DNA of 64,000 bases from Phaeosaccion multiseriatum (lineage: Eukaryota > Ochrophyta, other classes), in contig OZ218961.1 of the NCBI GenBank assembly GCA_965112735.1, positions 744,001 to 808,000 on the forward strand. The letters are read 5' to 3'. Below, piece by piece: positions 11,811 through 35,037 of this stretch (its first letter is position 1; every line of letters begins with the position of its first letter). The notes beneath the pieces were generated by a model. It was not told the origin of the DNA, did not search any database, and saw only the letters and a program-made list of their open reading frames with translations. The position numbers and the translations under genes are program-made.

Positions 11811-12577
11811 GGGAGCCTCTGCACAGGAAGCGCCCGGAGATCTCTGGATATGAAGGCTGAGCGGAGCTGACCAGCGGAGGCTGAGCGGAAGGCCGGTGGC
11901 GGGAGAAGAGCAGCAAAACACAGGGAGGAGATAAAAGAAAAGAAAAGAGAAGAGACTGTGGCCCCCGGTCCTCTACAGACAATGGACAAGAGAACAAAAT
12001 GAAGGTACCTAGTGTTGCGCTCGACCTCTTCAATCCGTCCCTTCTCTAAAACAAGAAGAGAGAGAGGGGCCGCGCGCGCCAAAATTCGTTGACTTCTGGC
12101 TAACGAACGACGACGAGCCTCAGGCCTCAGAGGGGGTCAAAATACAAAAGAATGTACTTCGTACGTTGTAGTATGTACAAGAAGAAAAAGAAGAAATGAG
12201 GCTGAATGTGCTTTTATATCGTATCGATGGGCAAAGGTAACCCCTCGCGGTGACCGTTCTCCCCGATACTCTTCCAAGCCCTACTTGATCTACCTTGCTG
12301 ACGATAGGGCCCTTTTACTGTTCGTTCGTACCTGACTAACGACCTAGCGCACTCTAGTGCTCTACTCCAGCACCCCCCAGCCACTTCTATCTCACCTTCT
12401 TTACTACCCTGTTATCTTACTACCCAGCTGCTTCGTAGACATTGCTGTCTTTACTACTCAGCTACTACCTTGTGCTACTACCGTTATCCGCACGGTGGGG
12501 TGAGCGAAAGGAAGCGCGGGCTCCACGCTCCTCTGTCCCCCCTCACCTTCATTGACGCAGGCAGCGGCTGAAGCGCC
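11811..12577. other. Intergenic region, no gene seen
   Basis: Less repetitive than its surroundings. It contains short A-rich tracts (AGAAAAGAAAAGAG near 11935-11955) and a small palindrome-rich stretch near 12150-12180 (GTACTTCGTACG, GTATGTAC). It probably holds the promoter of the acidic-protein gene and 3' flank of the CLC gene. No coding region was recognised. Confidence 0.5.
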
Positions 12578-12984
12578 GATCCATCAAGTCAATGAATGTG
12601 TGAACACCTTTCCCTCCCTCCCTACACCGATCCATCAAGTCAATGAATGTGTGAACACCTTTCCCTCCCTCCCTACACCGATCCATCAAGTCAATGAATG
12701 TGTGAACACCTTTCCCTCCCTCCCTACACCGATCCATCAAGTCAATGAATGTGTGAACACCTTTCCCTCCCTCCCTACACCGATCCATCAAGTCAATGAA
12801 TGTGTGAACACCTTTCCCTCCCTCCCTACACCGATCCATCAAGTCAATGAATGTGTGAACACCTTTCCCTCCCTCCCTACACCGATCCATCAAGTCAACG
12901 AATGTGTGAACACCTTTCCCTCCCTCCCTACACCGATCCATCAAGTCAACGAATGTGTGAACACCTTTCCCTCCCTCCCTACAC
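12578..12984. repeat. 51-bp minisatellite, 8 copies
   Basis: Eight head-to-tail copies of a 51-bp unit beginning CGATCCATCAAGTCAATGAA and ending in CCCTCCCTACAC. Copies are almost identical; the last two carry CAACGA in place of CAATGA. Since 51 is a multiple of three and no frame has a stop, the array reads open on both strands (17-residue repeats such as DRCREGGKGVHTFIDLM on minus). It lies at or just past the 3' end of the CLC gene. Confidence 0.95.
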
Positions 12985-14100
12985 CGCTCCGTACCGCGCG
13001 GCGCTCTGCAGCAGGCCCTCTGTCTCCTCCGCGAAGGCAACAGATGGTAGGCCCTCCTTGCGATGGATGGCAGTGGATGAAGGGAGAGCTCCTCCCCCGT
13101 CTTCTTCTCCTCCTCCTCCTCCTCCCTCCGCCGTGTAAATGCCATGTACTGTCTCCGACCGCCCTCTTCCGCCTCCTCCTCCTCCTCCTCCTCCTCCTCC
13201 TCCTCCTCCTCCTCCTCCTCCTCCTCCTCCTCCTCCCCCTCCTTCCAGTTCTTGACCCCACTCCTCGCCCCCCACGCGGCTGTAAGGGGCCGCTGACTCC
13301 TCCTCGCCCCCTGTCCACACGTCCTCTTCCCCTGCTGCCCCTGTCTGCGGGGCCTTGCTCGTTCATCATGTTTGTGTGTGTGGTGGTGCGTGCAATGGGA
13401 TGGCAGTTGACGGCAGTGAATGGGTTGAGGTGGAATGAGATGGCAGTGGACGGGATGGGATGGGAGATGGGAAGCAGAGGATGGCAGTGGATGGAAGGTG
13501 AGGTAGGTGCGACACTTGGGCATCACTTCGAATCAGAATGCTTCCTGACGGTGGCCATCGCCATACGCGGGTGTGCGTGCGTGCGTGCGTGCGTGCGTGG
13601 GTCGTTCTTTGACAGAACCCTACCGCACGCCATGTCTCCGTATGCCTTCAACATGCAGCCTGTCCCCACACCAAAAACCTCGCTCAACTATTGCCAATTC
13701 CTGACCTCCCCCCACTCCCCCCACCTACCTGTGACTGCTCTTCCTGCCGTACCACCAACTGCTTCTTTTGGTAAGTCTCCTTGGTGTTGATCGGCCTCAC
13801 GGCGGGGACGTACGGGTCGAAGGGCTTTGGCTGACTTACTACGGCGAGGTCTCGACGGTCTCTCTGTGAGTGGATGAAGACCTTGCCCCCCAGGCTCGAG
13901 TCTGAGAAGTACAGAGAGGCGATGGCTGCAGCGAGGATGGGTACTGCGGCGTTGCTCTGCAGGGAGGGAGGGAGGGAGGGAGGGAGGGAGGGAGGGAGGG
14001 AGGGAGGGAGAAGAGTATCAGCTTCGGATTGTTTTTGCAGACCATGTCCACCCGTCCCACCTAACGCACACACCCACCCACGCACACATGGTACACACAC

Positions 14101-14136
<36 letters not shown>

Positions 14137-15184
14137 ATTCACCCAATCCATCCCGGCACACACGCACGCACGCACCCACCCACCCACCCACCCACCTGGC
14201 CGCTGAGAGTGGTGAGGATGAGGGCCGAAGCGAACGGCGTGCGTGTTACGGCAACGTTGAGGCCCGCAGCCATACACATACACGCCAAGACGGGAGGCAG
14301 GCCCAGCCACAGGGACAGAGCCTTGCCAAAGCAGGATCCTTGGGTGGTCGATTGATTAGGTGGTTGGGTGGTTGGTTGGGTGGTTGAGTGGTTGGTTGAT
14401 TGGGTGGTTGAGTGGTTGAGTGGTTGAGTGGTGGTGTCGGGAAGCCGGAGGAAGGGGGTGTGGAGGGGGTGGAGTAGTGGAAGGAGGGGAGCAGGGGTGG
14501 GGGTGTTGGAGGAGGAGAGGGGTGGAGGGGTGAAGGGCGGAGTGGCGGAGTGGAGAGGTGGAAGGGTGGAGGGGTGGAAGGGCGGAGGGGGGTTGAGATG
14601 GAGGAATGGAGGGAGGATGGACACGAGATGAAAGAGATGTGGTGGTGATGGCTGCAACCCTCCACCACCACCATCAGCCTCTACGACATCGCGCTTTCGA
14701 GAGAGGCACCCCATTCCTCACACTCCAACCCAACCCAACCCAACCCAACCCAACCCAACCCAACCACCCACCCCACCCTTCTGGCGCTCCCCGTCCTTTC
14801 CATCCTTCCCCCACCTGCGAAGAAGAGCGGGAAGATGAAGCCTCCCCTCAGGCCGGACTGCACCGTCAGCACAATAGAGACAAGCTTACCCAAGCCCACC
14901 AGCACAAACAGCCACGGCGAGGCCTCCTCGGTATATACCCCTGATTGGGCATCCACAGGCACCCCAACACCATCCACTTGGGGCTCCATTGCCAGGGGCT
15001 GGGCCAGAGGCTGTCCCCAGTGCCAGGGGTCAGGACCTGTGCCCCAGATGCCCCCCTTGGGCCAGATGTGTGCGAGGGGAGTGGCGGGGGAGGCGATGGA
15101 CTGAAGCTCCAGCTCGCTCCAGAACATGCTGTACCACCAACGGGCGTATGTGTTTGGGGAGGGAGGGTGGTGTTTGTGTGTGTG

Positions 15185-15221
<37 letters not shown>

Positions 15222-16254
15222 GTGTGTGCGTAGGCCAGTAGGAGGTGAGAGGTGAGGCAGCAGGGGCGGTGGAGGGGGGATGTACGCATGGGGAGGGACA
15301 CGCGACACACACACACGCACACACACACACACATGTACATGTACACGCACATACACACGCCCACACACATACACACGCACACACACATACACATGCACAC
15401 ACATCCACATCCACACACAAACGTCCACACACATACACACACACACACACACACATGCACACACATACACACACATACACGCACGCACACACACATAGCA
15501 CGAACGGGGTCGGTGCACGCACGTGGGTGGCAAGACGACGCCGAGGAGAGAGATGAGCAGACCCCCGCTCAGGGCCAGCAACACCGGACGCTTTGCAAAG
15601 GCATCTTCGAAGCTCCCGAAGCCGAGGCGCTTCAGAGTCCTGAAACCGTCAGAATGTGCCATCATAAGGCACAGTTGGAGTGAGTTAAGGGGGGGGGGGC
15701 GGGAAGGGGAGGGTAGAGGGCGTGGGAGGGTAGAGGGTGAGGGAGGGAGGGAGAGGGGGAGAGGGGGAGGGGGGTTAGGGGGATGGGGTGGTGGCGGTGG
15801 AGACAAAGAGGGGGGCGGGACGGAGACGGGAGGATCAGTGGGGAGAAGTCAATGGAAAGGAGTCGGAGGGGAGAAGAGCGAATGGGGAGGGGTCGAAGAA
15901 GCTCGCATGAAGGAAGGCAGCCAAGGGTCAAAGTCGCGTGCGTGGAAGAAGGAAAGCTGTCGAGGCCAGCCTTCCTTGGTCAAAATGAGCTTGAGCCACC
16001 ATGGTGCCCATTGCTGTAGTTGCACTGCTGTACAAGTGTACCTACCCACTGACTTACTGCGCCTTAGTTCCTCAATGAACTTACTGCCTACCTGCCCACT
16101 GCCTTACTGCCTTACTGAATTAGTGCCTACCTGCCCACTGCCTTACTGCCTCACTGACTTGCTGCCTACCTGCCCACTGCTCGGTTGGCGATGCCAAAGA
16201 AACGGCCGATGAACGCAGCGAGGAGACCCAGCAACACGCCCATCATCACGTCCT

Positions 16255-16296
<42 letters not shown>

Positions 16297-18637
16297 GAGA
16301 GGGAGAGAGGGAGAGAGAGGGAGAGAGTGTGTGTGTGTGAGAGAGAGGGAGAGTGAGAGAGAGAGACGAGAGGGAGAGTGTGTGGGTGAGGGGGGGAAAG
16401 AGCAAGAGTGAGTGAGAGATACATGAGGGGGACAGATGAAGGTGAAGTAGAGGCATATGGGTAGAGGCAGCCGAGCACCCTCCTCACCTGTGCGTACGCA
16501 GGAGGGAGGGCGGCAAAATCCCAAATGGCGCCGAAGGAGAGGGCCAGGACGAAGCGGAATACGACAAGGCAAAGCACGCCTGCACCCACGGACGGGACGG
16601 CCGCCTGGGATGGCAGTGGATGGAGCGAGCGACATAGGCAGTGGATAGAGGCAGAGGAGGTAAAGAGACATGGGTACACAGGAGGCGGGGGGTTAGTTTT
16701 TAAGAGGGGATGGCCTCACAGCCACAGCTAGGCTCCTTCCTGCCTCTTGCCACTAGCCCGTCATAGTTGAGGATGCAAGCTTGTCGTTGTGCACAGCACA
16801 GTAAGTCAGTGACTGGGGCGGGGGCCCTCGCTCCTCCCCTCTTCCTTTCATGCCATGACACTTGTGTTGAGTCCCTCTCTCCCCGCCCTTCCATCCACCC
16901 GTCCCTCCCTCCCTCCCTCCCTCCCTATCCTTCTCTCCTTCCTTGCCCCCCCCTCCCTCCGCCCCTCCCCTTCCTTCCCTCCCTCCCTACTCCTCCGTCC
17001 CTCTCTCCCTCCCTCCCTCCCTCCCTCCCTCCCTCCCTCTCTCCCTCCCTCCCTCCCTATCCTTCTCTCCTTCCTTGCCCCCCCCCCTCCCTCCGTCCCT
17101 CCCCTTCCTTCCCTCCCTCCCTACTCCTCCGTCCCTCCCTCCCTCCCTCCCTCCCTCCCTCCCTCCCTATCCTTCTCTCCTTCCTTGCCCCCCCCCTCCC
17201 TCCGTCCCTCCCCTTCCTTCCCTCCCTCCCTACTCCTCCCTCCCTCCCTCCCTCCCTGCCTGCCCTTCCCTCCCCTCCCCTCCCCCCCCCTTCCCCTCCC
17301 TCCTTCCCTCCCTCCCTCCGTATCACCAACACCCTCACCTCGAAGAACTGCATCCCCGTCGAATGCATCACCTCCATCCCGAACAAAGCCCCCCCTAGCG
17401 CCACTCCGAAGAAGGCGGACAGGCCCGCACACGCCCCCATCAGAGACAAGTTCCTGACTTTGTGGGGCGGGAGGGGGTCGCCTCCGGACCATTGACCCCA
17501 CTTCATGGCGAGGCCGGCGCACGCACATGCACAGAGGAGGACCAGGGGGGCCTCAGGGCCGAGAGAGCCGCCCGCGGTGATGCTGTGAAGCGAGAGAGGG
17601 GGGGGGGGAGAGGAGAGAGAATTGGGAGGGAGAGGGAGAGAGGAAGGAGGGCGGTAGGGAGGGGAGAGAGAGAGAGGAGAGAGGAGAGAGGGGAGAGGGG
17701 AGAGGGGAGAGGGGAGAGGGGAGAAGAGAGAGGAGAGAAGGAAGAGGGGAGAGGAGAGGAAAGGAGGACCGGGTCGGGGGGGGTGTCAGGACTGGGTAAC
17801 AGGTGTCAGGACTGAGCGTGCGGTGTGTGGTGTGAGCGCGGTCGGGGCGGAAGAAGGGGGGGGAGAAGGCAGAAGGCACTAAAAACTGCAACTGAAAACT
17901 GCAACTGACCTGCAGAGGCTGCAGAGGATCATGGGCAGGGCCGTTCTGATGGGCACGAAGCCGTACTTGTGGATGGCGGTAATGACGTAGGGCAGGTCAC
18001 CGGGGTAGCCAAGCTGAGATATGGCCAGTCCTGGGGCCGGTGCGAGAGAGAGAGAGAGAGAGAGAGGGCGTGGGGGAGAGGGGATGGGGGAGAGAGAGAG
18101 AGTAGATGAGAGGGGGGGTCTTCTCGTGATGAGGTGGAACCAAAGGGAACATGTAGATTGGGTGAAGAGGGAATATAATCATGGAAAGGGCAGTGGGGTG
18201 GGGCGGGGCGAATGAACGCGTCGCTAAAGGAGCCTACCTGCGAGCCCCGCGAGGGTGGTGGATGCGAGGACAGTGTATAGCCAGGCCCACTTGTCCAGCC
18301 ATTCATCGTCGGCCTGAATCAGCGCCGCCACCGGCCCCCACCGGAGGAGGGAGTGGGGCAAGGTCTCCCACACCACTTCGAGCATAGCCTCCATGAGGGA
18401 GTCGTACGCCACTGCGATGGCTCCGCTGACGAGCCCCGCGGCCAGCATCATAAGTACCAGCTCGCCCGCGCATTGCTTGTGCAACTGCAGAGGGTGGTAC
18501 TTTGGATAGGAAGATGCCATCATGTTGCTATTCTCGCCTTCTCTTCCTCCTCCTCCCTGACCGCTCAGGCTGCTGCTGTTGCTCGTGGAGGCAGTGGACA
18601 TCCCATCTCCATCGCTCTTTCCGTTGGCTTGGCCCAT
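12979..18637 (-). CDS. CLC-family chloride channel / Cl-/H+ exchanger
   Basis: Membrane anion transporter. Exons in phase: 18637-18238, 18030-17910, 17582-17339, 16604-16488, 16252-16170, 15639-15523, 15128-14815, 14338-14196, then a last coding exon from 13956. Signatures: LGDLPYV-like GDLPYVITAIHKYG; the filter motif GSLGPEAPL, with the gating Glu kept; GALFGMEVM; GGFIFPLFFAG, matching GxFxP; and VTRTPFASALILTTLSG followed by SNAAVPILAAAIA. Unspliced, the last exon stops at 13684 (603 aa). A strong donor (CAG|GTAGGT, 13729/13728) joined to 13056-12979 instead gives 614 aa ending QSAARYGAV; that form is used for the span. CBS domains are not seen. The N-terminus is Ser/Gly-rich and probably cytosolic. 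The acceptor of the exon at 15128 lies in a copy of the dispersed element (GTTGGTGGTACAG). Confidence 0.87.
14341..14765. repeat. Short tandem tracts in a CLC intron
   Basis: Within the intron 14339-14814 there is a (GGTTGGGTGGTTGA)n tract at about 14345-14430, a GGA/GGT-rich stretch to 14640, and seven or so CAACC pentamers at about 14725-14762. None looks coding. Confidence 0.7.
15165..15500. repeat. (GT)n and (CA)n tracts in a CLC intron
   Basis: A GT tract at about 15176-15235 and an interrupted CA/CACGCA tract at about 15300-15498 occupy most of the intron between the exons at 15523 and 15128. They face each other as complementary strands, so a long hairpin is possible in the pre-mRNA. 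Confidence 0.8.
16900..17325. repeat. (CCCT)n with higher-order repeat in a CLC intron
   Basis: A CCCT array in the intron 16605-17338. It contains three copies of a longer unit including TATCCTTCTCTCCTTCCTTG, starting near 16926, 17059 and 17169. A GTATCACCAAC core sits at about 17320, just inside the intron's donor side on the minus strand. Confidence 0.85.
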
Positions 18638-19119
18638 GTCGCTTCTCTGCGTCCCCTGCTGGTCTTCTGCAATGGCCTTTCTTACTACTCTGTGAATTTC
18701 TTCTGAGAATCAGTACTGAATGTTGTTGCTGTGGAGAATGACAAAGAAAGCGAGTGTGCGAGGAAGAGGAATAGGCAAGAGAGAAATAAAGACATCGAGG
18801 GGTGGAAGAAGGAGGGGGAGAGAGTCATAAGAGAGAGAGCAAAAAGAAAGATTGGGAAAAGTCTTCTTCCCCTTTTCTTTCTTCGACTATTTGGTCCCAC
18901 TCTTCTGCCTTATTCCTGATTATTTTTCTCACCACTAGTTGTATCAGACGACTGGAACCAGCAAGTGCTGCATCAGTGTGTTGTCACCCAGCAGAGCAAA
19001 GCAGGTTCTTTCTGTTGGTTTTTTTCCCGCGTCATGAAGCGCCCGCAACTACCTGAAACTCACGTATTTAATGACTTACTTCCCACGGCGGCTGGTGCAG
19101 GATACGGTTTTTTAAAGAT
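18638..19119. other. CLC 5' flank, no gene seen
   Basis: About 480 bp of mixed sequence between the CLC start codon and the copia remnant. It contains a purine-rich stretch at 18730-18850 and a pyrimidine stretch near 18860-18890. It probably includes the CLC promoter and 5' UTR; no distinct promoter element is recognised. Confidence 0.45.
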
Positions 19120-19632
19120 TTTGAGGGCATATCGGTGTCGACGCATGGAGGGGTCGAGTTTACCCAGTAGAGAGGGCCTCTGCTCGTCTGGTAGGGGCCG
19201 TCGAGTCTCCACCCGTGAGTGCAAGGTGAGAAGGGTAGGGGGTTGCTGCTGTGCGTTGCCAGTACTCGGTTGATGTCCGCGACGTTGGTGTGGCCTAGTC
19301 GATAGTGCCAACGCAATCCGTAGAGCATGCGTTTGCTGTGGTCGCTGGCGTGTGGGGCAGCGCCCCCAGGAGGTGTGCTGTCTTCATCGTCGTTAAGGCT
19401 CTCTCTTCTCTCTCGATTGTATCGGATCTCGAGGGCGAGGAAGTAGTGGATTTGTCCGAGGTCCTTGATGTCCGGACATCTCGGAAGCAGTGCACACAAG
19501 GCCGCCAAGCGCATCCTTCGCTACTTGCGAGGAGTGCCTTCACTGGGCATCCACTTCGGCCGTCCTTCCCGCTCCATCGAGTCCTCTCCGATCGAGCGCG
19601 ACCTCACCGCCTTCTGCGACTCAGACTGGGCT

Positions 19633-19793
19633 GGTGACACTGGCACGCGCCGCTCTATCGGCGGCTTTGCCATCTACTACAACTACGGCTACGGACCCAT
19701 CGCTGTGCTCATCGCTGTGCCAGGCCAGGCGATGGGTCCGTGGTTGTAGTAGATGGCAAAGCCGCCAATAGAGCGGCGCGTGCCAGTGTCACC
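19633..19793. repeat. Long inverted repeat inside copia RNase H
   Basis: 19633-19683 and 19743-19793 are inverse complements over about 51 bp with one mismatch. The pairing continues inward, with interruptions, through CGGACCCATCGC and GCGATGGGTCCG. Both arms are RNase H coding sequence, so this is a rearranged duplication that closes the reading frame. Confidence 0.9.
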
Positions 19794-20129
19794 ATCGAGA
19801 TATGCTCCATTCGCAAAACCCTCGCCTCCATCGACGGACCGCTAAGGACAGCGACAACTATATACGGAGACAATATCGGCGGCAACGCCCTCGCCAATGG
19901 AGGCAACCTACCCAAGAAGCTCAAGCACACCGCAGTCAAGGGACACTTCGTTCAGGACCAAGTCGCCCAAGGCAAACATCTCTGTGGAGTACATCTCTAC
20001 CCACGAGCTGATCGCCGACATCTTCACGAAGGCCGTGCCAATCGCGCGCTTTCGATACCTTCGCGACTTCATCGTCGCCTAGGATCGCTTTCTACACTCC
20101 TTACCTTCCGCGCACAAAGCGAGAGGGCG

Positions 20130-20420
20130 TGTTGGAAGAAATTGTACATTGGACTTGTGTTCTGTGGACGCGCCTTCTGCGCCCACACTGTGATGACATG
20201 TCCTGCAGTCAATCATGCCACGCTTATCTTCCCCCCTCGGGGACTAGGGGCACAACTAGTGCTCACAACCAGATTAATAGACCAAAATAGGACATTCCCA
20301 TCCAATCTCTGCCGCAAGTGATCTTCGTACAGAATATCAGTCTAACGTACCGTACTCTCACCCATACGTATACCTGTGTAGGGTCATTCTGTCGGACCCT
20401 TTGGCTTGGTACTTCCAACA
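20130..20420 (+). mobile_element. Copia long terminal repeat (291 bp)
   Basis: Starts TGTTGGAAG and ends CTTCCAACA, a perfect 9-bp inverted terminal repeat with the canonical TG...CA ends. It lies 47 bp after the polyprotein stop and directly after a purine-rich stretch (AAAGCGAGAGGGCG) that fits a polypurine tract. It is therefore the 3' LTR of a plus-strand element. No matching 5' LTR is in the window. Confidence 0.85.
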
Positions 20421-20643
20421 TCCGCAGACACTTAGTTCTCATTTTTCATTCACCATTTACGTTTACCAAATAAACAAAGGAGCTGATGTTCTGCTACCGC
20501 CTCCTTAGCGACGTCTTGCCACTCCTCCTCACATACATACAAAGGACAAAATATACATACATACATACATACAAAGGGCAAAGGACAATATATACATACC
20601 TTTCCTGCCTGCCCGCTTATGACTCGCATCAAAACAGGAATAT

Positions 20644-21082
20644 CGCCCTACTCCTCCTCCTCCGCCTCCTCCTCCTCCTCCCCTCCTCCTCCTTCTCCTC
20701 CTCCTCCTCCTCCTCCTCCTCCTCCTCCTCCTCCTCCTCCTCCTCCTCCTCCTCCTCCTCCTCCGCCTCCTCCTCCTCCTCCTCCTCCTCCTCCTCCTCC
20801 TCCTCCTCCTCCTCCTCCTCCTCCTCCTCCTCCTCCTCCTCCTCCTCCTCCTCCCCTCCTCCTCCTTCTTCTTCTCCTCCGCCTCCTCCTCCTCCTCCTC
20901 CTCCTCCTCCTCCTCCTCCTCCTCCTCCTCCTCCTCCTCCTCCGCCTCCTCCTCCTCCGCCTCCTCCTCCTCCTCCTCCTCCTCCTCCTCCTCCTCCTCC
21001 TCCTCCTCCTCCTCCTCCTCCTCCTTCTCCTCCTCCTCCTCCGCCTCCTCCTCCTCCGCCTCCTCCTCCTCCTCCCTCCTCC
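20644..21082. repeat. (TCC)n tract downstream of MCC alpha
   Basis: About 430 bp of TCC units with GCC, CTC and TTC interruptions, running up to the stop codon of the carboxylase gene at 21083. The long open frames it creates (poly-Ser, poly-Pro, poly-Leu on plus; poly-Glu or poly-Arg on minus) have no independent support. Confidence 0.9.
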
Positions 21083-26553
<5,471 letters not shown>

Positions 26554-26689
26554 CGTGCCTCTGCTCCTCTCTCTTCTCTACATATCGGGAAAGAGTAAAG
26601 TGGGAACGGGTTGGGGGGATCCCATTGAGTGCCATCGCGGAGTGTCTAATAGTAAAGAAGATAGAAGGAAGAGGAAGAGGGGGGAGACT
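26554..26689. promoter_or_regulatory. Shared divergent promoter region, MCC alpha / dimethylargininase
   Basis: Only 136 bp separate the two divergent start codons, so the 5' UTRs and core promoters must lie within it or overlap. It is purine-rich on plus near 26655-26685. No TATA box is evident. Co-regulation is inferred from the geometry only. Confidence 0.5.
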
Positions 26690-27574
26690 ATGAAGAGCGT
26701 CCGTAGCTTGTCAGTTCATCGTCCCCTTTCTTCTCTAAAGAGAGCCTACACTGTGGCGATTGCTCGAGACCTGCCCGACTCGTTTGCGGATGCCCTTGTG
26801 GAGCACTCGGCAGACCCTTCGCCCGTTTCCGTAGAGGTGGCTCGCGCTCAGCATGTGGCTTACCTGAAATCTATGCGACGGAAACTGCCGACTATATCAC
26901 TTCCGGCAAGCAGGGAACACCCCGATTCGTGCTTTGTCGAGGACACAGTTGTAGCAATCGCCGACCGAGCAGTCCTGACCCACCCAGGTCACGAGAGTCG
27001 ACGGGGGGAAGTGAAAGCTATGGGCAAGATCCTCGAGCAGCTTGGAATGCAAGTGTTTGATATGAAGTCCTTGAACCCCAATGCTTTCTGTGACGGCGGC
27101 GACGTGCTGTGGACCGGTCGTCACTTGTTCGTGGGACTTTCGGCCCGCACCAATTCCTTGGGAGCAGACATACTGCAACAGTGCCACAACGACGTTCTAA
27201 AGTATCCAGTGAAGCAAGTCAACAGCGAGTCGCTCCAACAAGGAGGGGAGTCTCTACATTTGAAGTCCGTGGTCACGCACTTGGATGCACACACCTTGGT
27301 GGCTCCAACCGGACGTGTTGGAGACTCCTTCCTGGAATTGATGGAGGCGGATCGACTAGGGTATCAAGCCGTTCGTCTACCGCAGGTACTGGCCTGCAAC
27401 TTGGTCGTGGTCAATGGTACCATACTGGCGCAAGCATCTTCGTGCCTGGAGTCGCGGCAAGTGCTCCAGCAGGCCGCCGAGGAGCGTCACTTGAGCCTGG
27501 AGTTTGTAGATACGTCCGAGCTTGCAAAGAAGGATGGAGCGCTAACATGCTGTAGCGTCTTACTAGAAGTATGA
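26690..27574 (+). CDS. Dimethylarginine dimethylaminohydrolase (dimethylargininase)
   Basis: Hydrolyses asymmetric dimethylarginine to citrulline and dimethylamine; it belongs to the amidinotransferase-fold superfamily. An intronless frame of 294 aa, close to the usual length. Motifs: HPDSCFVEDTVVAIADRAVL with the substrate-binding acidic residues; GGDVLWTGRHLFVGLSARTN; LHLKS with the catalytic His; and a C-terminal TCCSVL with the nucleophile Cys. The ATG at 26690 adds a short Ser/Arg-rich leader before AYTVAIARDLPDSF; mitochondrial import is possible but weakly supported. It is free of the low-complexity inserts and dispersed elements that mark its neighbours, which with the lack of introns hints at recent acquisition or strong constraint. 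Confidence 0.92.
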   Translation: MKSVRSLSVHRPLSSLKRAYTVAIARDLPDSFADALVEHSADPSPVSVEVARAQHVAYLKSMRRKLPTISLPASREHPDSCFVEDTVVAIADRAVLTHPGHESRRGEVKAMGKILEQLGMQVFDMKSLNPNAFCDGGDVLWTGRHLFVGLSARTNSLGADILQQCHNDVLKYPVKQVNSESLQQGGESLHLKSVVTHLDAHTLVAPTGRVGDSFLELMEADRLGYQAVRLPQVLACNLVVVNGTILAQASSCLESRQVLQQAAEERHLSLEFVDTSELAKKDGALTCCSVLLEV

Positions 27575-27810
27575 TGATTCAGTTCTTGTATATTATGTAG
27601 GAATGTATATATATATATATATATTCCGTAGGAGTCTATACACATTATTCGTGCTCTTCCAATACAGCGTACGTGCGTGAGTGCGTGCGTGAGTGCGCGC
27701 CGCTTGGTGTGGGCCTCTTGCTTTGCTTCCCTCCCCCCTCTCCTTTCGTCTGACGAAGTAAACTTCTTGGCGGGTAGTCATTGGTGTCAGGCCAGCCATC
27801 AGGAGGGCGG
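27575..27810. other. Convergent 3' flanks with short (TA)n tract
   Basis: Holds an AT dinucleotide run at about 27607-27624, a GTGCGTGAGTGC tract near 27670-27695 and one GGTGTCAGG word near 27785. It separates the dimethylargininase stop from the stop of the FN3/PA gene. Confidence 0.5.
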
Positions 27811-34939
<7,129 letters not shown>

Positions 34940-35037
34940 CCCTCTCCTCTTCGTAACGGGCAGTTTCCAATTTCAGATCAAAGGAGGGGAGGGGAGAAAA
35001 CCAATTTGAGAAGAAGAGAGATTGGCTGCCAACACGT

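Larger units (their letters stand above)
19120..20420. mobile_element. Scrambled Ty1/copia retrotransposon fragment
   Basis: Two oppositely oriented pieces of copia polyprotein meet at a 14-bp palindrome (19467-19480). On the minus strand, 19511-19430 carries reverse-transcriptase-like DIKDLGQIHYFLALEI, followed by a GAG-pre-integrase-like segment (WHYRLGHTNVADINRV) at about 19335-19140, an order not found in an intact element. On the plus strand from about 19485 come the end of the reverse transcriptase and the RNase H region (HKAAKRILRYLRG, CDSDWAGDTGTRRSIGG). A large inverted repeat and at least one frameshift separate this from the terminal segment STHELIADIFTKAV, which ends at the stop at 20080-20082. 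A purine-rich stretch and an LTR follow. It is clearly inactive; gag, protease and most of integrase are absent. Confidence 0.85.

Noticed and set aside
12552-13790. Plus-strand 412-codon frame across the minisatellite
   Set aside because: Open only because the repeat unit is 51 bp without stops; the rest is poly-Leu from TCC repeats, and it overlaps the end of the CLC gene.
14725-14762. CAACC repeat as an interstitial telomere
   Set aside because: The pentamer does not match common telomere repeats (TTAGGG or TTTAGGG), and it lies in an intron.
27607-27624. TATA box for the FN3/PA gene or dimethylargininase
   Set aside because: It is a (TA)n run between two convergent 3' ends, not upstream of either gene.
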